Shown here one piece after another: positions 36,124 through 45,950 of a stretch of DNA of 64,000 nucleotides. The stretch covers positions 310,001 through 374,000 of the forward strand of contig CAKRNE010000001.1 in NCBI GenBank assembly GCA_934365945.1, read 5' to 3'. Within the stretch, counting starts at the first letter, position 1. Each line of letters opens with the position of its first letter. This DNA comes from an uncultured Agathobacter sp. GTDB lineage: Bacteria; Bacillota; Clostridia; Lachnospirales; Lachnospiraceae. Made by a program: the position numbers and the translations under genes. The notes under the pieces are model-generated. The model worked only from the letters and a program-made list of their open reading frames with translations, had not been told where the DNA came from and made no database searches.

Positions 36124-39100
36124 TTATTCTTCGTCATCAAGAACTTCATCAGCAAAAATATCGTCATCCGCTGTCTCAGGAGACTCTTCCTCTTCTATGT
36201 CAACAAGCTCTTCGTTGTCATCAAATTCTTTCTTTGAGAAACCATGCTCTGCGAAGGACTCACTGTCCTCAAATGCATAGTCCTTATCGTTTCCGATAAT
36301 TGAGTTGATATCTGTATTACCGTACTCACTTGTCTCGATAAGCTCAACCTCTTCTCTGTTCTCATCAAGTACCTTAACATCCAGACCAAGTGCCTGAAGC
36401 TCTTTGAGAAGTACCTTGAATGACTCTGGAACACCAGGCTCAGGGATATTCTCACCCTTGATGATAGCCTCGTAGGTCTTGACACGGCCAACAACATCAT
36501 CGGACTTCATTGTAAGGATCTCCTGAAGTGTATATGCAGCACCATATGCCTCAAGAGCCCAAACCTCCATCTCTCCGAAACGCTGTCCACCGAACTGTGC
36601 CTTACCGCCGAGTGGCTGCTGTGTTACTAATGAGTAAGGACCTGTTGAACGTGCATGGATCTTATCGTCAACAAGGTGATGCAGCTTAAGGTAATGCATG
36701 TGTCCGATAGTTGTCTTGCCATCGAAGCACTCACCTGTTCTACCATCACGAAGCTGTACCTTTCCATCCTTGGAAATCGGAACGCCCTTCCATAAGCTTC
36801 TGTGAGCTCTGTTGGTTGAAAGGTATTCCATAACGTCCTCACGGAGTGTATCAACATATTTATCATAGAAGATTTCAGCATCTGCGCTCCAGTATGGATG
36901 CTCAGCCTGTAAATCCTTTTCAAGCTCTTCCCTATCGAACGGAAGATTTACGTAATCATTTGCAAGCTCAAGTGTATCCTCGATATCTACCTCGTTTGCT
37001 CCGTCAAATACAGGAGTTGAAATATTGAAGCCAAGTGCCTTTGCAGCGAGACTCAGGTGAATCTCAAGGACCTGACCGATGTTCATTCGTGAAGGAACAC
37101 CGAGTGGGTTAAGTACGATATCCAGCGGACGTCCGTTTGGAAGGAATGGCATATCCTCAACAGGAAGCACACGGGAAACGACACCCTTGTTACCGTGACG
37201 TCCGGCCATCTTATCACCAACAGAAATCTTTCTCTTCTGCGCAATGTAGATACGGACTGACTGGTTTACTCCCGGAGAAAGCTCATCTCCGTTCTCTCTT
37301 GTAAATACCTTGGCATCAACAATGATACCGTAAGCACCATGAGGAACCTTAAGTGATGTATCACGAACCTCTCTTGCCTTCTCACCGAAGATGGCACGAA
37401 GAAGTCTCTCCTCTGCTGTAAGCTCTGTCTCACCCTTTGGTGTAACCTTTCCTACAAGGATATCACCGGCACGAACTTCTGCACCTACACGGATGATACC
37501 TCTCTCATCAAGGTCCTTGAGTGCGTCATCGCCGACACCAGGGACATCACGTGTAATCTCCTCAGGTCCGAGCTTTGTATCACGGGACTCTACCTCATAT
37601 TCCTCGATATGAACTGATGTATACACATCATACTCTACGAGACGCTCTGAAAGAAGAACGGCATCCTCGTAGTTGTAACCTTCCCATGTCATGAATCCGA
37701 TAAGCGGGTTCTTTCCAAGAGCAAGCTCTCCCTGACTTGTTGAAGGACCGTCTGCGATAACATCGCCTGCCTTAACCTTGTCGCCCTTAAATACGATAGG
37801 TCTCTGGTTGTAGCAGTTTGACTGGTTTGAACGAGAGAACTTTGTAAGGATATACTCTCTCTTATTTCCGTCAGTCTCTTTTATGATAATGCGGTTTGAC
37901 TCTGAAGATAATACCTCTCCGTCTGCCTTTGCAACTACGCAGACACCTGAGTCAACTGCGGCTTTTGTCTCAATACCTGTACCAACTACAGGAGCCTCTG
38001 TTGTAAGAAGCGGAACGGCCTGACGCTGCATGTTTGATCCCATAAGGGCACGTGTAGGGTCATCGTTCTGTAAGAACGGAATCAGCGCTGTAGCTACTGA
38101 GAATACCATCTTTGGAGATACATCCATATAATCAAATGCTGACTTATCGTACTCCTGTGTTTCCTCTCTGTAACGACCTGAAACTGAGTTACGTACGAAA
38201 TGTCCGTCAGCATCAAGCTTCTCGTTAGCTTGTGCTACGTGGTAGTTGTCCTCCTCATCGGCTGTCATGTATACAACCTCTTCTGTGACTACCGGGTTCT
38301 TAGGATCAGTCTTGTCAATCTTACGGTATGGAGCCTCTACGAAGCCATACTCATTGATTCTTGCATAGCATGCAAGTGAGTTGATAAGACCGATGTTTGG
38401 TCCCTCAGGAGTCTCTACAGGACACATACGGCCGTAGTGAGTGTAATGTACATCTCGAACCTCGAATCCGGCACGGTCTCTTGAAAGACCACCAGGTCCA
38501 AGTGCTGATAAACGTCTCTTGTGAGTAAGCTCTCCAAGAGGGTTGTTCTGATCCATGAACTGTGAAAGCTGTGAAGAACCGAAGAATTCTTTAACAGCGG
38601 CAGTTACAGGCTTTATATTGATAAGTGACTGAGGTGAAATTCCCTCTAAGTCCTGTGTAGTCATTCTTTCACGAACAACACGCTCCAGTCTTGAGAGACC
38701 GATACGGTACTGGTTCTGTAACAGCTCTCCAACCGCACGGATACGTCTGTTTCCAAGATGATCGATATCGTCATCTGTTCCTGCGCCCCACTCTAAGTGC
38801 ATATTGTAGTTGATAGTTGCGAAGATATCCTCTTTAGTAATATGCTTTGGAATAAGGTCAGATATATCTCTCTTTATAGCCTCGATTCTGTCCTCAAGAG
38901 AATCATACTCCTCGAGAATCTGAGCGAGTACCGGATAGTAAACAAGCTCAGTAACACCGATAGACTTAGGATCCTCAATCTCAGGAATCCAGCTTCTGAT
39001 GTCAACCATCATAGAAGAAAGAATCTTGACATTTCTTGTCTCTGTCTGAATCCATACAGCAGGAACGGCAGCGTTCTGGATCTGTGTAGCAAGCGCACGG

Positions 39101-40065
39101 TCAACAACAGTACCAGCCTCAGCGATAACCTCACCTGTAGAAGGATCCACTACGTCCTCAGCTAAAACCTGTCCGCTGATACGGTTCTTTAAAGCAAGCT
39201 TCTTATTGAACTTATAACGTCCTACCTTGGCAAGGTCATATCTTCTAGGATCGAAGAACATTGCTGTGATAAGGCTCTCTGCACTCTCAACTGAAAGTGG
39301 CTCACCCGGACGAATCTTCTTATATAACTCTAATAAACCAGCCTCATAGCTTCCCTGTGGCTCACGCTCTGTGATTGCAGGGTCCTTGCTGAATGATGCC
39401 TGGATCTTTGGCTCATCTCCGAACATATCGAGAATAGCCTGGTTTGTACCTACTCCAAGTGCACGTAAAAGTACTGTGATAGGTACCTTACGTGTTCTGT
39501 CTACTCTTACATAAAAAACGTCGTTAGAGTCTGTCTCATACTCAAGCCATGCACCACGGTTTGGAATAACAGTACAAGAATACAGTGTCTTTCCGAGCTT
39601 ATCATGAGCAATTCCGTAATAAATACCAGGAGAACGAACTAACTGACTGACAATAACTCGCTCTGCACCGTTGATTACGAATGTACCGGTCTCTGTCATT
39701 AAAGGCAGATCACCCATGAAAATTTCATGCTCATTAATCTCATCTGTCTCTTTGTTGTGAAGTCTGACTTTAACCTTTAAAGGAGCTGCGTATGTTGCAT
39801 CTCTTTCCTTGCACTCAGGAATTGTATACTTTACATCATCTTCGCATAATGTAAAATCTACAAAATCAAGACTAAGCTTTCCGCTGTAATCTGTGATTGG
39901 AGAGATATCCGCAAAAGCTTCCTTGAGACCTTCGTCTAAGAACCACTGATAAGAATCCTTCTGGACCTCAATCAGATTTGGCATCTGCAGAACCTCTTTT
40001 TGTCTTGAGTAACTCATACGCATGCTTTTTCCGGATGTGACCGGACGTATTCTGTTTTTCTCCAT
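36124..40065 (-). CDS. rpoB: DNA-directed RNA polymerase subunit beta
   Basis: This 1313-residue subunit forms the catalytic core with beta'. The rifampicin region reads [20 protein letters not shown] followed by [17 protein letters not shown], wild type at the usual resistance positions, so the protein should be rifampicin sensitive. The motif [11 protein letters not shown] and the C-terminal clamp are intact, followed by an acidic tail of about 60 residues. It starts [20 protein letters not shown] after AGAGGTG. A promoter and about 195 nt of leader lie upstream. Confidence 0.98.
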   Translation of the reverse strand: MEKNRIRPVTSGKSMRMSYSRQKEVLQMPNLIEVQKDSYQWFLDEGLKEAFADISPITDYSGKLSLDFVDFTLCEDDVKYTIPECKERDATYAAPLKVKVRLHNKETDEINEHEIFMGDLPLMTETGTFVINGAERVIVSQLVRSPGIYYGIAHDKLGKTLYSCTVIPNRGAWLEYETDSNDVFYVRVDRTRKVPITVLLRALGVGTNQAILDMFGDEPKIQASFSKDPAITEREPQGSYEAGLLELYKKIRPGEPLSVESAESLITAMFFDPRRYDLAKVGRYKFNKKLALKNRISGQVLAEDVVDPSTGEVIAEAGTVVDRALATQIQNAAVPAVWIQTETRNVKILSSMMVDIRSWIPEIEDPKSIGVTELVYYPVLAQILEEYDSLEDRIEAIKRDISDLIPKHITKEDIFATINYNMHLEWGAGTDDDIDHLGNRRIRAVGELLQNQYRIGLSRLERVVRERMTTQDLEGISPQSLINIKPVTAAVKEFFGSSQLSQFMDQNNPLGELTHKRRLSALGPGGLSRDRAGFEVRDVHYTHYGRMCPVETPEGPNIGLINSLACYARINEYGFVEAPYRKIDKTDPKNPVVTEEVVYMTADEEDNYHVAQANEKLDADGHFVRNSVSGRYREETQEYDKSAFDYMDVSPKMVFSVATALIPFLQNDDPTRALMGSNMQRQAVPLLTTEAPVVGTGIETKAAVDSGVCVVAKADGEVLSSESNRIIIKETDGNKREYILTKFSRSNQSNCYNQRPIVFKGDKVKAGDVIADGPSTSQGELALGKNPLIGFMTWEGYNYEDAVLLSERLVEYDVYTSVHIEEYEVESRDTKLGPEEITRDVPGVGDDALKDLDERGIIRVGAEVRAGDILVGKVTPKGETELTAEERLLRAIFGEKAREVRDTSLKVPHGAYGIIVDAKVFTRENGDELSPGVNQSVRIYIAQKRKISVGDKMAGRHGNKGVVSRVLPVEDMPFLPNGRPLDIVLNPLGVPSRMNIGQVLEIHLSLAAKALGFNISTPVFDGANEVDIEDTLELANDYVNLPFDREELEKDLQAEHPYWSADAEIFYDKYVDTLREDVMEYLSTNRAHRSLWKGVPISKDGKVQLRDGRTGECFDGKTTIGHMHYLKLHHLVDDKIHARSTGPYSLVTQQPLGGKAQFGGQRFGEMEVWALEAYGAAYTLQEILTMKSDDVVGRVKTYEAIIKGENIPEPGVPESFKVLLKELQALGLDVKVLDENREEVELIETSEYGNTDINSIIGNDKDYAFEDSESFAEHGFSKKEFDDNEELVDIEEEESPETADDDIFADEVLDDEE

Positions 40066-40120
40066 TGACGTTTCACCTCTCGTTTTTATTTTAATCTAGC
40101 AAATATCTAGATAATGATTC

Positions 40121-40155
40121 AAAAACCACCCCAGTTACTATATCTTGTGGTTTTT
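40121..40155 (-). terminator. Attenuator-like hairpin in the rpoB leader
   Basis: AAAAACCAC pairs with GTGGTTTTT (9 bp, 17-nt loop), with the T5 run on the minus strand. It is between the rpoB promoter and the rpoB start, so it could attenuate rpoBC. Confidence 0.55.
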
Positions 40156-40266
40156 CTCTTGTGCACATATTTGTGAATGCATTTTAGTGTAATTTACCTA
40201 TTGACAAATTTGCATCATTTAAAAAATTGCATAAAAATGCCACTGCACCACAATAGTGCAACGTAT

Positions 40267-40295
40267 ACTATACAACAAATTTGTCGCGAATGCAA
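40267..40295 (-). promoter_or_regulatory. Promoter of rpoBC
   Basis: TTGCAT (40290-40295) and TATAGT (40267-40272) are 17 bp apart on the minus strand. A TGCAC/GTGCA hairpin lies at the predicted transcript 5' end. Confidence 0.72.
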
Positions 40296-40343
40296 GTGTT
40301 TTTTTATTTTTTTGTAAAATACCCAACAATAAATTAGCGGGAT

Positions 40344-40501
40344 GTCGGATAGGCTACGAGCGGAGGTCCCAAAAATGCTCAGGCATTTTCGGGACGCGCT
40401 CCGACTGTCGCGCAATAAAAACATAAAAAAGAGCCAAGGCGCAAATAGAATTTGCCCTTGGCTCTTTTTTATGTTTTTACTCCGCTCGTAGCCTATCCGA
40501 C
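40344..40501. repeat. Nested palindromic element and terminator after rplL
   Basis: A 22-bp perfect inverted repeat (40344-40365 and 40480-40501) encloses two hairpins. One is GTCCC-AAAATGC against GCATTTT-GGGAC. The other is a long A-rich/T-rich stem around GAGCCAAGG/CCTTGGCTC (40416-40479) that works as a bidirectional terminator. The outer repeat ends exactly in the rplL stop codon. The compact, terminal-repeat layout suggests a MITE-like or REP-type dispersed element, which I could not confirm from one copy. Confidence 0.75.
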
Positions 40502-40875
40502 TATTTAAGAGTAACTTTAGCACCCTCTGCCTCAAGTTTAGCCTTAGCATCCTCTGCTGAAGCCTTGTCAAGCTGCTCTTTGATAACCTTTGGTGCGCCA
40601 TCAACAGCGTCCTTAGCCTCTTTAAGTCCAAGACCTGTGATCTCACGAACAACCTTGATAACCTTAACCTTGTTTGGTCCAACCTCTGTAAGCTCTACGT
40701 CGAACTCAGTCTTCTCCTCAGCTGCTGCTCCGTCAGCTCCTGCTGCTGCAACTACAACACCTGCTGCTGCAGAAACACCGAACTCTTCTTCACAAGCTTT
40801 TACTAAATCATTTAACTCTAATACGCTTAACTCTTTGATAGCATCAATAAACTCTGCTGTTGTTAACTTTGCCAT
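40501..40875 (-). CDS. rplL: 50S ribosomal protein L7/L12
   Basis: This 124-residue stalk protein starts [20 protein letters not shown] after TGGAGG; an in-frame start five codons upstream covers the ribosome site and is rejected. An alanine-rich hinge ([20 protein letters not shown]) joins the dimerisation part to the C-terminal domain [20 protein letters not shown], which recruits translation GTPases. It ends GAKVTLK with its TAG stop formed at the edge of a palindromic element. Confidence 0.96.
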   Translation of the reverse strand: MAKLTTAEFIDAIKELSVLELNDLVKACEEEFGVSAAAGVVVAAAGADGAAAEEKTEFDVELTEVGPNKVKVIKVVREITGLGLKEAKDAVDGAPKVIKEQLDKASAEDAKAKLEAEGAKVTLK

Positions 40876-40935
40876 TATAATTTCCTCCATTTAAAAATTT
40901 AATTATGATAATAAGGTTCAAATATAATATTTGAA

Positions 40936-41487
40936 TTATTCTGCTGCTGGAGCTTCCTCTGCAGCATCCTCTGCTGGTGCTGCCTCTACGGCTGCATCTG
41001 CAGCGCCACCCTGCTCTGCGATCTGATTGAGTACACGAGCAAGATTTGTGATAGGTGACTGAATGCTTCCAAGTAATTTTCCAAGAAGCTCATCTCTGCT
41101 AGGTACAGCGGCGATTGCCTTCATACCCTCAGCATCATAAAATGTTCCCTCAACTACACCTGCTTTAATCTCTAAAGCCGGAGCTGTTTTAGCGAACTTA
41201 GCTAAGACTCTAGCTGGTGCTGTTGCATCCTCTGTTGATACAGCGAATGCGCTTGGTCCTTCAAGGACATCCTTTAATCCCTCGAACTCTGTTCCCTGGA
41301 TTGCACGGTTTACCAAAGTATTCTTGTATACCTTGTAAGTTACACCGGCTTCTCTTAACTGTTTACGTAACTGAGTATCCTCTGCTACTGTGAGTCCTAA
41401 GTAATCAACGACTACTACTGACTGTGCACCATTGATAACACCGGAAATCTCATCTACGATTGGCTGTTTAAGTTCTACCTTTGCCAC
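40936..41487 (-). CDS. rplJ: 50S ribosomal protein L10
   Basis: This 183-residue stalk base protein starts MAKVELKQPIVDEISGVING and has the rRNA-binding region VVVVDYLGLTVAEDTQLRKQ followed by YKVYKNTLVNRA. The C-terminal helix carries the L7/L12 dimers and ends in an Ala/Glu-rich tail. AGGAGG precedes the ATG. An L10-type leader and a consensus promoter lie upstream, so L10(L12)4 autoregulation is expected. Confidence 0.96.
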   Translation of the reverse strand: MAKVELKQPIVDEISGVINGAQSVVVVDYLGLTVAEDTQLRKQLREAGVTYKVYKNTLVNRAIQGTEFEGLKDVLEGPSAFAVSTEDATAPARVLAKFAKTAPALEIKAGVVEGTFYDAEGMKAIAAVPSRDELLGKLLGSIQSPITNLARVLNQIAEQGGAADAAVEAAPAEDAAEEAPAAE

Positions 41488-41552
41488 GATTCATTTACCT
41501 CCTTTTAGATTTTCGCATAAAAGACATGAGGTATTTGATTTATTAATCAAAG

Positions 41553-41659
41553 AAACCCTCCTGCCTGTCGACAGAAGGGTACAAGTCAAAATTCAAGATA
41601 AATCTCGAAAATCCCCTCGGTAGGTTCTACGTTTACGCCTTGCGGCACCTACTGTCTTC
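41553..41659 (-). ncRNA. Ribosomal protein L10 leader
   Basis: The minus strand shows GACAGTAGGTGC, AAGGCGTAAACGT, CCTACCGAGGGG and then a CCCTTCTGTCGACAGGCAGG hairpin. This is the kink-turn and paired plan of the L10 leader family that binds L10(L12)4. It sits between a consensus promoter and rplJ. Part of a hairpin TTTGATT/AATCAAA follows. Confidence 0.85.
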
Positions 41660-41675
41660 GGCAATATGCATTGCA

Positions 41676-41704
41676 ATTATATCAAACTATATTACGGATG
41701 TCAA
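41676..41704 (-). promoter_or_regulatory. Promoter of rplJL
   Basis: TTGACA (41699-41704) and TATAAT (41676-41681) with 17-bp spacing lie on the minus strand, directly before the L10 leader. Confidence 0.9.
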
Positions 41705-41780
41705 TTACTTTCCGCAAAACTTTTGCTTGGCGTTTGATAGGTCTTGTAAATAACTGTTTTACTGTAACTGTTTAACTATC

Positions 41781-42476
41781 TTACTGTGTAATCTTAACCA
41801 CGTTTAACTTAACGCCAGGTCCCATTGTAGATGTAAGAGTTGCACTCTTAATGTACTGACCCTTTAAGCTAGCAGGTTTTGCTTTATTAATTGCACCCAT
41901 AAGAGACTGGAAGTTGTCGTTTAACTGCTCGTCTGTGAAAGATGCTTTTCCAACTGGCACATGGATAATGTTTGTCTTGTCCAATCTGTACTCAATCTTA
42001 CCGGCTTTGATATCGTTAACAGCTTTTGTTACATCCATAGTAACTGTTCCTGCCTTTGGGTTTGGCATTAAGCCCTTTGGTCCAAGGACACGTCCTAAAC
42101 GACCAACAACACCCATCATATCAGGTGTAGCAACTACAACGTCGAAGTCTAACCATCCCTCGTTCTGGATCTTTGGAATTAACTCCTCGCCTCCAACGAA
42201 GTCAGCTCCTGCTGCCTGTGCCTCGTCAACCTTAGTTCCCTTAGCGAAAACTAAAACCTTAACTGTTTTTCCTGTTCCGTGTGGTAATACAACCGCACCA
42301 CGGATCTGCTGCTCTGCGTGACGTCCGTCGCAGCCTGTTCTAAGATGAAGCTCGATTGTCTCGTCAAATTTAGCTGTAGCATTTTTCTTTACGATAGAGA
42401 TAGCGTCAGCAACCTCGTACTGCTCTTTCTTATCAAATGCCTTAACAGCGTCTTGATACTTCTTTCCTCTTTTCAT
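41781..42476 (-). CDS. rplA: 50S ribosomal protein L1
   Basis: This 231-residue protein starts [20 protein letters not shown] after CAGGAGG; a longer frame of 16 codons upstream covers the ribosome site and is rejected. The rRNA-binding faces are in [20 protein letters not shown] and [16 protein letters not shown], and [10 protein letters not shown] is the family signature. L1 forms the mobile stalk at the exit site. It follows rplK with a 266-bp gap that holds hairpin element B. Confidence 0.97.
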   Translation of the reverse strand: MKRGKKYQDAVKAFDKKEQYEVADAISIVKKNATAKFDETIELHLRTGCDGRHAEQQIRGAVVLPHGTGKTVKVLVFAKGTKVDEAQAAGADFVGGEELIPKIQNEGWLDFDVVVATPDMMGVVGRLGRVLGPKGLMPNPKAGTVTMDVTKAVNDIKAGKIEYRLDKTNIIHVPVGKASFTDEQLNDNFQSLMGAINKAKPASLKGQYIKSATLTSTMGPGVKLNVVKITQ

Positions 42477-42627
42477 GAAAAAATAACCTCCTGGTGGTAA
42501 TATCGGGAGAGGGCCCTCCCACATTTACGTTTCTTTGTTATTCTAAAATAATACTGTTCAACCGATGTTTTCATCAATCCTCATTAATGATTAACTTTCC
42601 TGTCGGTTCGTCAGTTTTAGGGGGTAT

Positions 42628-42691
42628 GTTCTCTTCGCTAAGTTCAAGCTTCGCCCAAAAGGCGGGCTTGCTTTCGCTAATCTCAGAGAAC
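42628..42691. repeat. Hairpin element B in the rplK-rplA gap
   Basis: This is a 64-nt relative of the element at 177-235. On the minus strand GTTCTCT and AGAGAAC pair at the ends, and GAGATT, GCGAAA, GCGAAGCTTGA and CTTAGCGAA are conserved in order. A central GCCC/GGGC stem replaces the weaker stem of copy A. A third CTTAGCGAA lies nearby at 42732-42740. Confidence 0.6.
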
Positions 42692-42742
42692 GACCTCACA
42701 CTAACCTCAGCCTACGCGTTATACGCTTGGCTTCGCTAAGTG

Positions 42743-43168
42743 TTATTCGGTCACTTCAACACCCATTGATCTTGCTGTACCAGCGATCATGCTCATTGCA
42801 GACTCAAGTGAAGCTGCGTTTAAGTCAGGCATCTTAAGCTCAGCGATTTCCTGAACCTGTGCCTTTGTGATCTTAGCAACCTTCTTCTTGTTTGGCTCGC
42901 CTGAACCAGACTGAATCTTACAAGCTTTCTTGATTAATACTGGAGCAGGTGGAGTCTTAGTGATGAAACTGAAACTTCTGTCTGCATATACAGTAATAAC
43001 TACAGGGATAATTAAGTCGCCCTGATCGGCTGTCTTTGCATTAAACTGCTTTGTGAACTCTACGATGTTTACACCGTGCTGTCCAAGTGCAGGTCCAACT
43101 GGAGGAGCTGGAGTTGCCTTTCCAGCAGGGATCTGCAATTTAATGTATCCTTCTACTTTCTTTGCCAT
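42743..43168 (-). CDS. rplK: 50S ribosomal protein L11
   Basis: This 141-residue protein starts [20 protein letters not shown] and has the proline-rich N-terminal part [19 protein letters not shown] that forms the thiostrepton-binding site with 23S rRNA, then [21 protein letters not shown]11 is part of the GTPase-associated centre and is needed for stringent RelA sensing. AGGAGG precedes the ATG. It follows nusG by 14 bp. Confidence 0.97.
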   Translation of the reverse strand: MAKKVEGYIKLQIPAGKATPAPPVGPALGQHGVNIVEFTKQFNAKTADQGDLIIPVVITVYADRSFSFITKTPPAPVLIKKACKIQSGSGEPNKKKVAKITKAQVQEIAELKMPDLNAASLESAMSMIAGTARSMGVEVTE

Positions 43169-43182
43169 TTGGAATTGCCTCC

Positions 43183-43701
43183 TTAATTTGTTTTCTTAAC
43201 ATCTGCGAAACTTACTTCTACCGGTGTCTCGCGACCGAACAGTTCTACATTGATTGTAACTGTCTGCTTGTGATAATTCATAGCTGTGATAACACCGACT
43301 GTATCCTTCCAGACACCGCCGATAACGACTATCATGTCACCCTCAGCAAAATCAACTACCACGTTTTCCGTCTTAATACCCAAAGGTCTCATCTCGGCTT
43401 CTGTGAGAGGAACCGGTTTGCTTCCCGGACCTACAAATCCAGTTACGCCTCTGGTATTTCGTACAACGTACCATGTATCATCATTCATAATCATATGAAT
43501 AAGAACATAGCCTGGAAACATCTTCTTGGAAACCTGTTTACGAACACCGTTCTTCACCTCTGTGACGTCCTCCAACGGAACACGTACTTCAAGGATCTGG
43601 TCCTCAAGATGTCTGTTTTCGATTGTTTTGTCAATATTAGCTTTGACTTTGTTTTCATAACCTGAATAGGTATGAACTACATACCAGTTCGCTTCTGTCA
43701 T
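43183..43701 (-). CDS. nusG: Transcription termination/antitermination protein NusG
   Basis: This 172-residue factor starts [20 protein letters not shown]. The NGN domain contains [20 protein letters not shown] and RGVTGFVG, and the C-terminal KOW domain is [20 protein letters not shown]. NusG binds RNA polymerase and couples it to the ribosome through S10. The ATG is 10 nt from GGAGG; a GTG two codons earlier is too close. It follows secE by 18 bp, as in most bacteria. Confidence 0.96.
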   Translation of the reverse strand: MTEANWYVVHTYSGYENKVKANIDKTIENRHLEDQILEVRVPLEDVTEVKNGVRKQVSKKMFPGYVLIHMIMNDDTWYVVRNTRGVTGFVGPGSKPVPLTEAEMRPLGIKTENVVVDFAEGDMIVVIGGVWKDTVGVITAMNYHKQTVTINVELFGRETPVEVSFADVKKTN

Positions 43702-43719
43702 AATCACTTTGCCTCCGTT

Positions 43720-43935
43720 TTAAAAATGTAAACCAATAAGGAAATCTACGCCCTGCTGGATACCCCAGTCAAGAAGCGCAATAATAAGACCGGTAACTAC
43801 TGAAACCGCCAGCACTGCAACGGTCTGTCTGATGACCGATTGCTTCTCAGGCCAGATAATCTTCTGAAATTCAGCTTTCAGACCTGAAAACCAGCTTGTC
43901 TTTGGAGCCTTTTCGACTTTTTCATTCTGTCCCAT
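43720..43935 (-). CDS. secE: Preprotein translocase subunit SecE
   Basis: This 71-residue single-span membrane protein starts MGQNEKVEKAPKTSWFSGLK, 6 nt after AAGGAG. It has the conserved amphipathic segment FQKIIWPEKQSVIRQTVAVL followed by one membrane helix. SecE clamps SecY in the translocon. The short form with one helix is normal for Firmicutes. A GTG five codons upstream overlaps the ribosome site and is rejected. Confidence 0.95.
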   Translation of the reverse strand: MGQNEKVEKAPKTSWFSGLKAEFQKIIWPEKQSVIRQTVAVLAVSVVTGLIIALLDWGIQQGVDFLIGLHF

Positions 43936-43962
43936 AATGTACTCCTTCACTCAGTTCCTAGA

Positions 43963-44112
43963 CTATTTTGTTTCCTTGTGCATTGTATGAGTTCTGCAGA
44001 ATCTACAATACTTCTTGGTTTCCATTCTGTCCGGATGAGTTTTTTTGTCCTTTGTCATGTTGTAATTACGACGCTGACATTCTGTGCACGCTAATGTAAT
44101 CTTTGTACGCAC
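43963..44112 (-). CDS. rpmG: 50S ribosomal protein L33
   Basis: This 49-residue protein starts with GTG and reads [20 protein letters not shown] then ends [14 protein letters not shown]. Two Cys-x2-Cys pairs (CTEC and CRFC) make it the zinc-binding form of L33. GGAGGTG precedes the start. It is the first gene of the rpmG-secE-nusG-rplKA unit. Confidence 0.95.
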   Translation of the reverse strand: MRTKITLACTECQRRNYNMTKDKKTHPDRMETKKYCRFCRTHTMHKETK

Positions 44113-44194
44113 GACTTCCACCTCCGTTTAAATTCTTTGTTGTTTGTACCCTTAAAAAAAGGCATAAAAAAAAGACCTATTTCCAAGCCTGTAT

Positions 44195-44224
44195 ACTATA
44201 TCACAGTTGAGCCGTAACCGTCAA
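44195..44224 (-). promoter_or_regulatory. Promoter of rpmG-secE-nusG-rplKA
   Basis: TTGACG (44219-44224), an 18-bp spacer and TATAGT (44195-44200) with an upstream TG (extended -10) lie on the minus strand. Confidence 0.7.
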
Positions 44225-44384
44225 TAGCTATTTTAAAATTTATTGTAAATTTTATTGTAAATCCTTTTGAGCAGTGCCACTGTCTGCACATCTTTGTGTG
44301 TCCGGATACAATTATATTTTAGAAATTTCACGGACACATCACTAAATATAGTACATTTATCTGAATTTTTCAAGTATTTTGTTG

Positions 44385-44413
44385 TTGTAAATCCTCAATT
44401 ATGACGATATAAT
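44385..44413 (+). promoter_or_regulatory. Promoter of the FliD-like gene
   Basis: TTGTAA (44385-44390) and TATAAT (44408-44413) are 17 bp apart. The leader of about 145 nt shows only weak hairpins. The gap from 44225 to 44384 is AT-rich with nothing else visible. Confidence 0.7.
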
Positions 44414-44566
44414 ATATGTGTATAAGTAGATTTTGATGATTAAAAATTTTACATAGCTTATCATAGTTGCAGTTAAGCATTATTAATCGCAGCTATACAA
44501 TATAATATTTAAAGGATTACCATTTAACGGATTAAACGATTTTCACGGATGAAAGGAGGGGTCTTT

Positions 44567-45868
44567 ATGGCAAAGATAGACAGTGCCTACGCTTACTATG
44601 CCAGCACATATGCCAATAAAGAGGTATCGCGCTACGATTCGCACAAGAAAAGCGACCTGCGCAAGATATACAACAGAATAATAAAGACAAATAAAGAGTC
44701 CCCTCTGTACAAGATTTCCAATATGTCCGAGGCCAAGAAATATGCTATCGATATAAAGGAAAGCTCTAAGGCTATCTTAAATGCCGTGGATTCGCTTTCT
44801 GATAAATATGCAGGCTCCTCTGACTCCTTCCAGAAGAAGGTTGCGGAGTCATCTAATGAGGATGCTGTAGGTGTGCGCTACGTGGGTGATGGCTCAGAGA
44901 ATAAAGGGGCAGACGGCTTTGATATAGAGGTCAGACAGCTCGCCGCACCACAGGTCAATACCGGCAGCTACTTAGACAGCAATGCCCTGTCATTTATACC
45001 GGGCAGCTATTCCTTTGACATAAATACCAATGCATCATCCTATGAGTTCCAGTTCGGAGTGGGCACCGGTGAAACAAACGGCGAGGTGCAGGACAAGCTC
45101 AAGAGGCTCGTAAACGCATCCGGTCTTGGCATCGAGGCAGACATAGTCCATGATGACTCAGGCAAGGCAGCGCTTCAGCTTAAATCAATGCAGACAGGTC
45201 TCAGCGAGACTGAGGATTCTCTCTTTAGTGTGGCTCCGTCAGCTAACGCAGAGTCCATAAGCATGATGAAGCAGCTGGGTATTGATAAGGTATCCTCACC
45301 TGCCCGCAACTCTGACTTTTCGCTGAATGGCGCTGCGCACTCATCCTTGTCAAACACCTTTACCATCAATAATGCCTTTGAGCTCACGCTCAAAAAGCCA
45401 ACCACGGATACAGGTGCCGCAGCCATCGGTTTTAAGACCAATTCCGATGCAGTTGCCGACAATGTGCAGACTCTGGTTGACGCATACAATAAGATGATAG
45501 ATGTGGCAGATGATTATTCAATGACCGACTCTGCAGATGCCACAAGGCTGCTTCGGGATATAAGCTCCATCACAAAGGGCTCACAGTCAAAGCTTTCCTA
45601 CATCGGTCTCATGACAGACGATGACGGCAAGCTCACTATCGACCGTGATATTCTCGCGGGTGCGCTTCGTCCGGACAGAGCTGACGATACCTTCAACACT
45701 CTTACAGCACTAAAGGATGCAATAGGTGACAAAGCAAACTCTGTGACAGTCAACCCTATGAACTATGTGCAGAAGGTTGTTGTGGCATATAAGAATCCGG
45801 GGCACAATTTTAACACACCATATATCTCGTCAATTTATTCAGGCATGATGCTTGACAGCTACGCATAA
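44567..45868 (+). CDS. FliD-like flagellar cap or surface protein
   Basis: This 433-residue protein has no signal peptide. The segment LKRLVNASGLGIEADIVHDD followed by SGKAALQLKS resembles the flagellin hook-IN motif, and DNVQTLVDAYNKMIDVADDY fits the FliD C-terminal helical part. FliD caps the filament and is exported by the flagellar type III system. It is shorter at the N-terminus than typical FliD in the first conserved domain. The start follows GAAAGGAGG; an ATG six codons earlier overlaps that site. No other flagellar genes are nearby. Confidence 0.65.
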   Translation: MAKIDSAYAYYASTYANKEVSRYDSHKKSDLRKIYNRIIKTNKESPLYKISNMSEAKKYAIDIKESSKAILNAVDSLSDKYAGSSDSFQKKVAESSNEDAVGVRYVGDGSENKGADGFDIEVRQLAAPQVNTGSYLDSNALSFIPGSYSFDINTNASSYEFQFGVGTGETNGEVQDKLKRLVNASGLGIEADIVHDDSGKAALQLKSMQTGLSETEDSLFSVAPSANAESISMMKQLGIDKVSSPARNSDFSLNGAAHSSLSNTFTINNAFELTLKKPTTDTGAAAIGFKTNSDAVADNVQTLVDAYNKMIDVADDYSMTDSADATRLLRDISSITKGSQSKLSYIGLMTDDDGKLTIDRDILAGALRPDRADDTFNTLTALKDAIGDKANSVTVNPMNYVQKVVVAYKNPGHNFNTPYISSIYSGMMLDSYA

Positions 45869-45912
45869 ACGGCTGTTGTACCAAATCAGTACAACAGCCG
45901 TTACTTTATATT
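45867..45912. repeat. Left 46-bp direct repeat with terminator hairpin
   Basis: A 14-bp perfect stem, AACGGCTGTTGTAC and its complement around CAAATCA, plus a CTTTATATT flank are repeated at 47799-47844 with one mismatch. The stop codon of the FliD-like gene overlaps its first bases. It is a terminator for that gene and one boundary of the nuclease cassette. Confidence 0.92.
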
Positions 45913-45950
45913 CAAAAGATAATCTCACACCAATTGTTCCTTATGTATCA

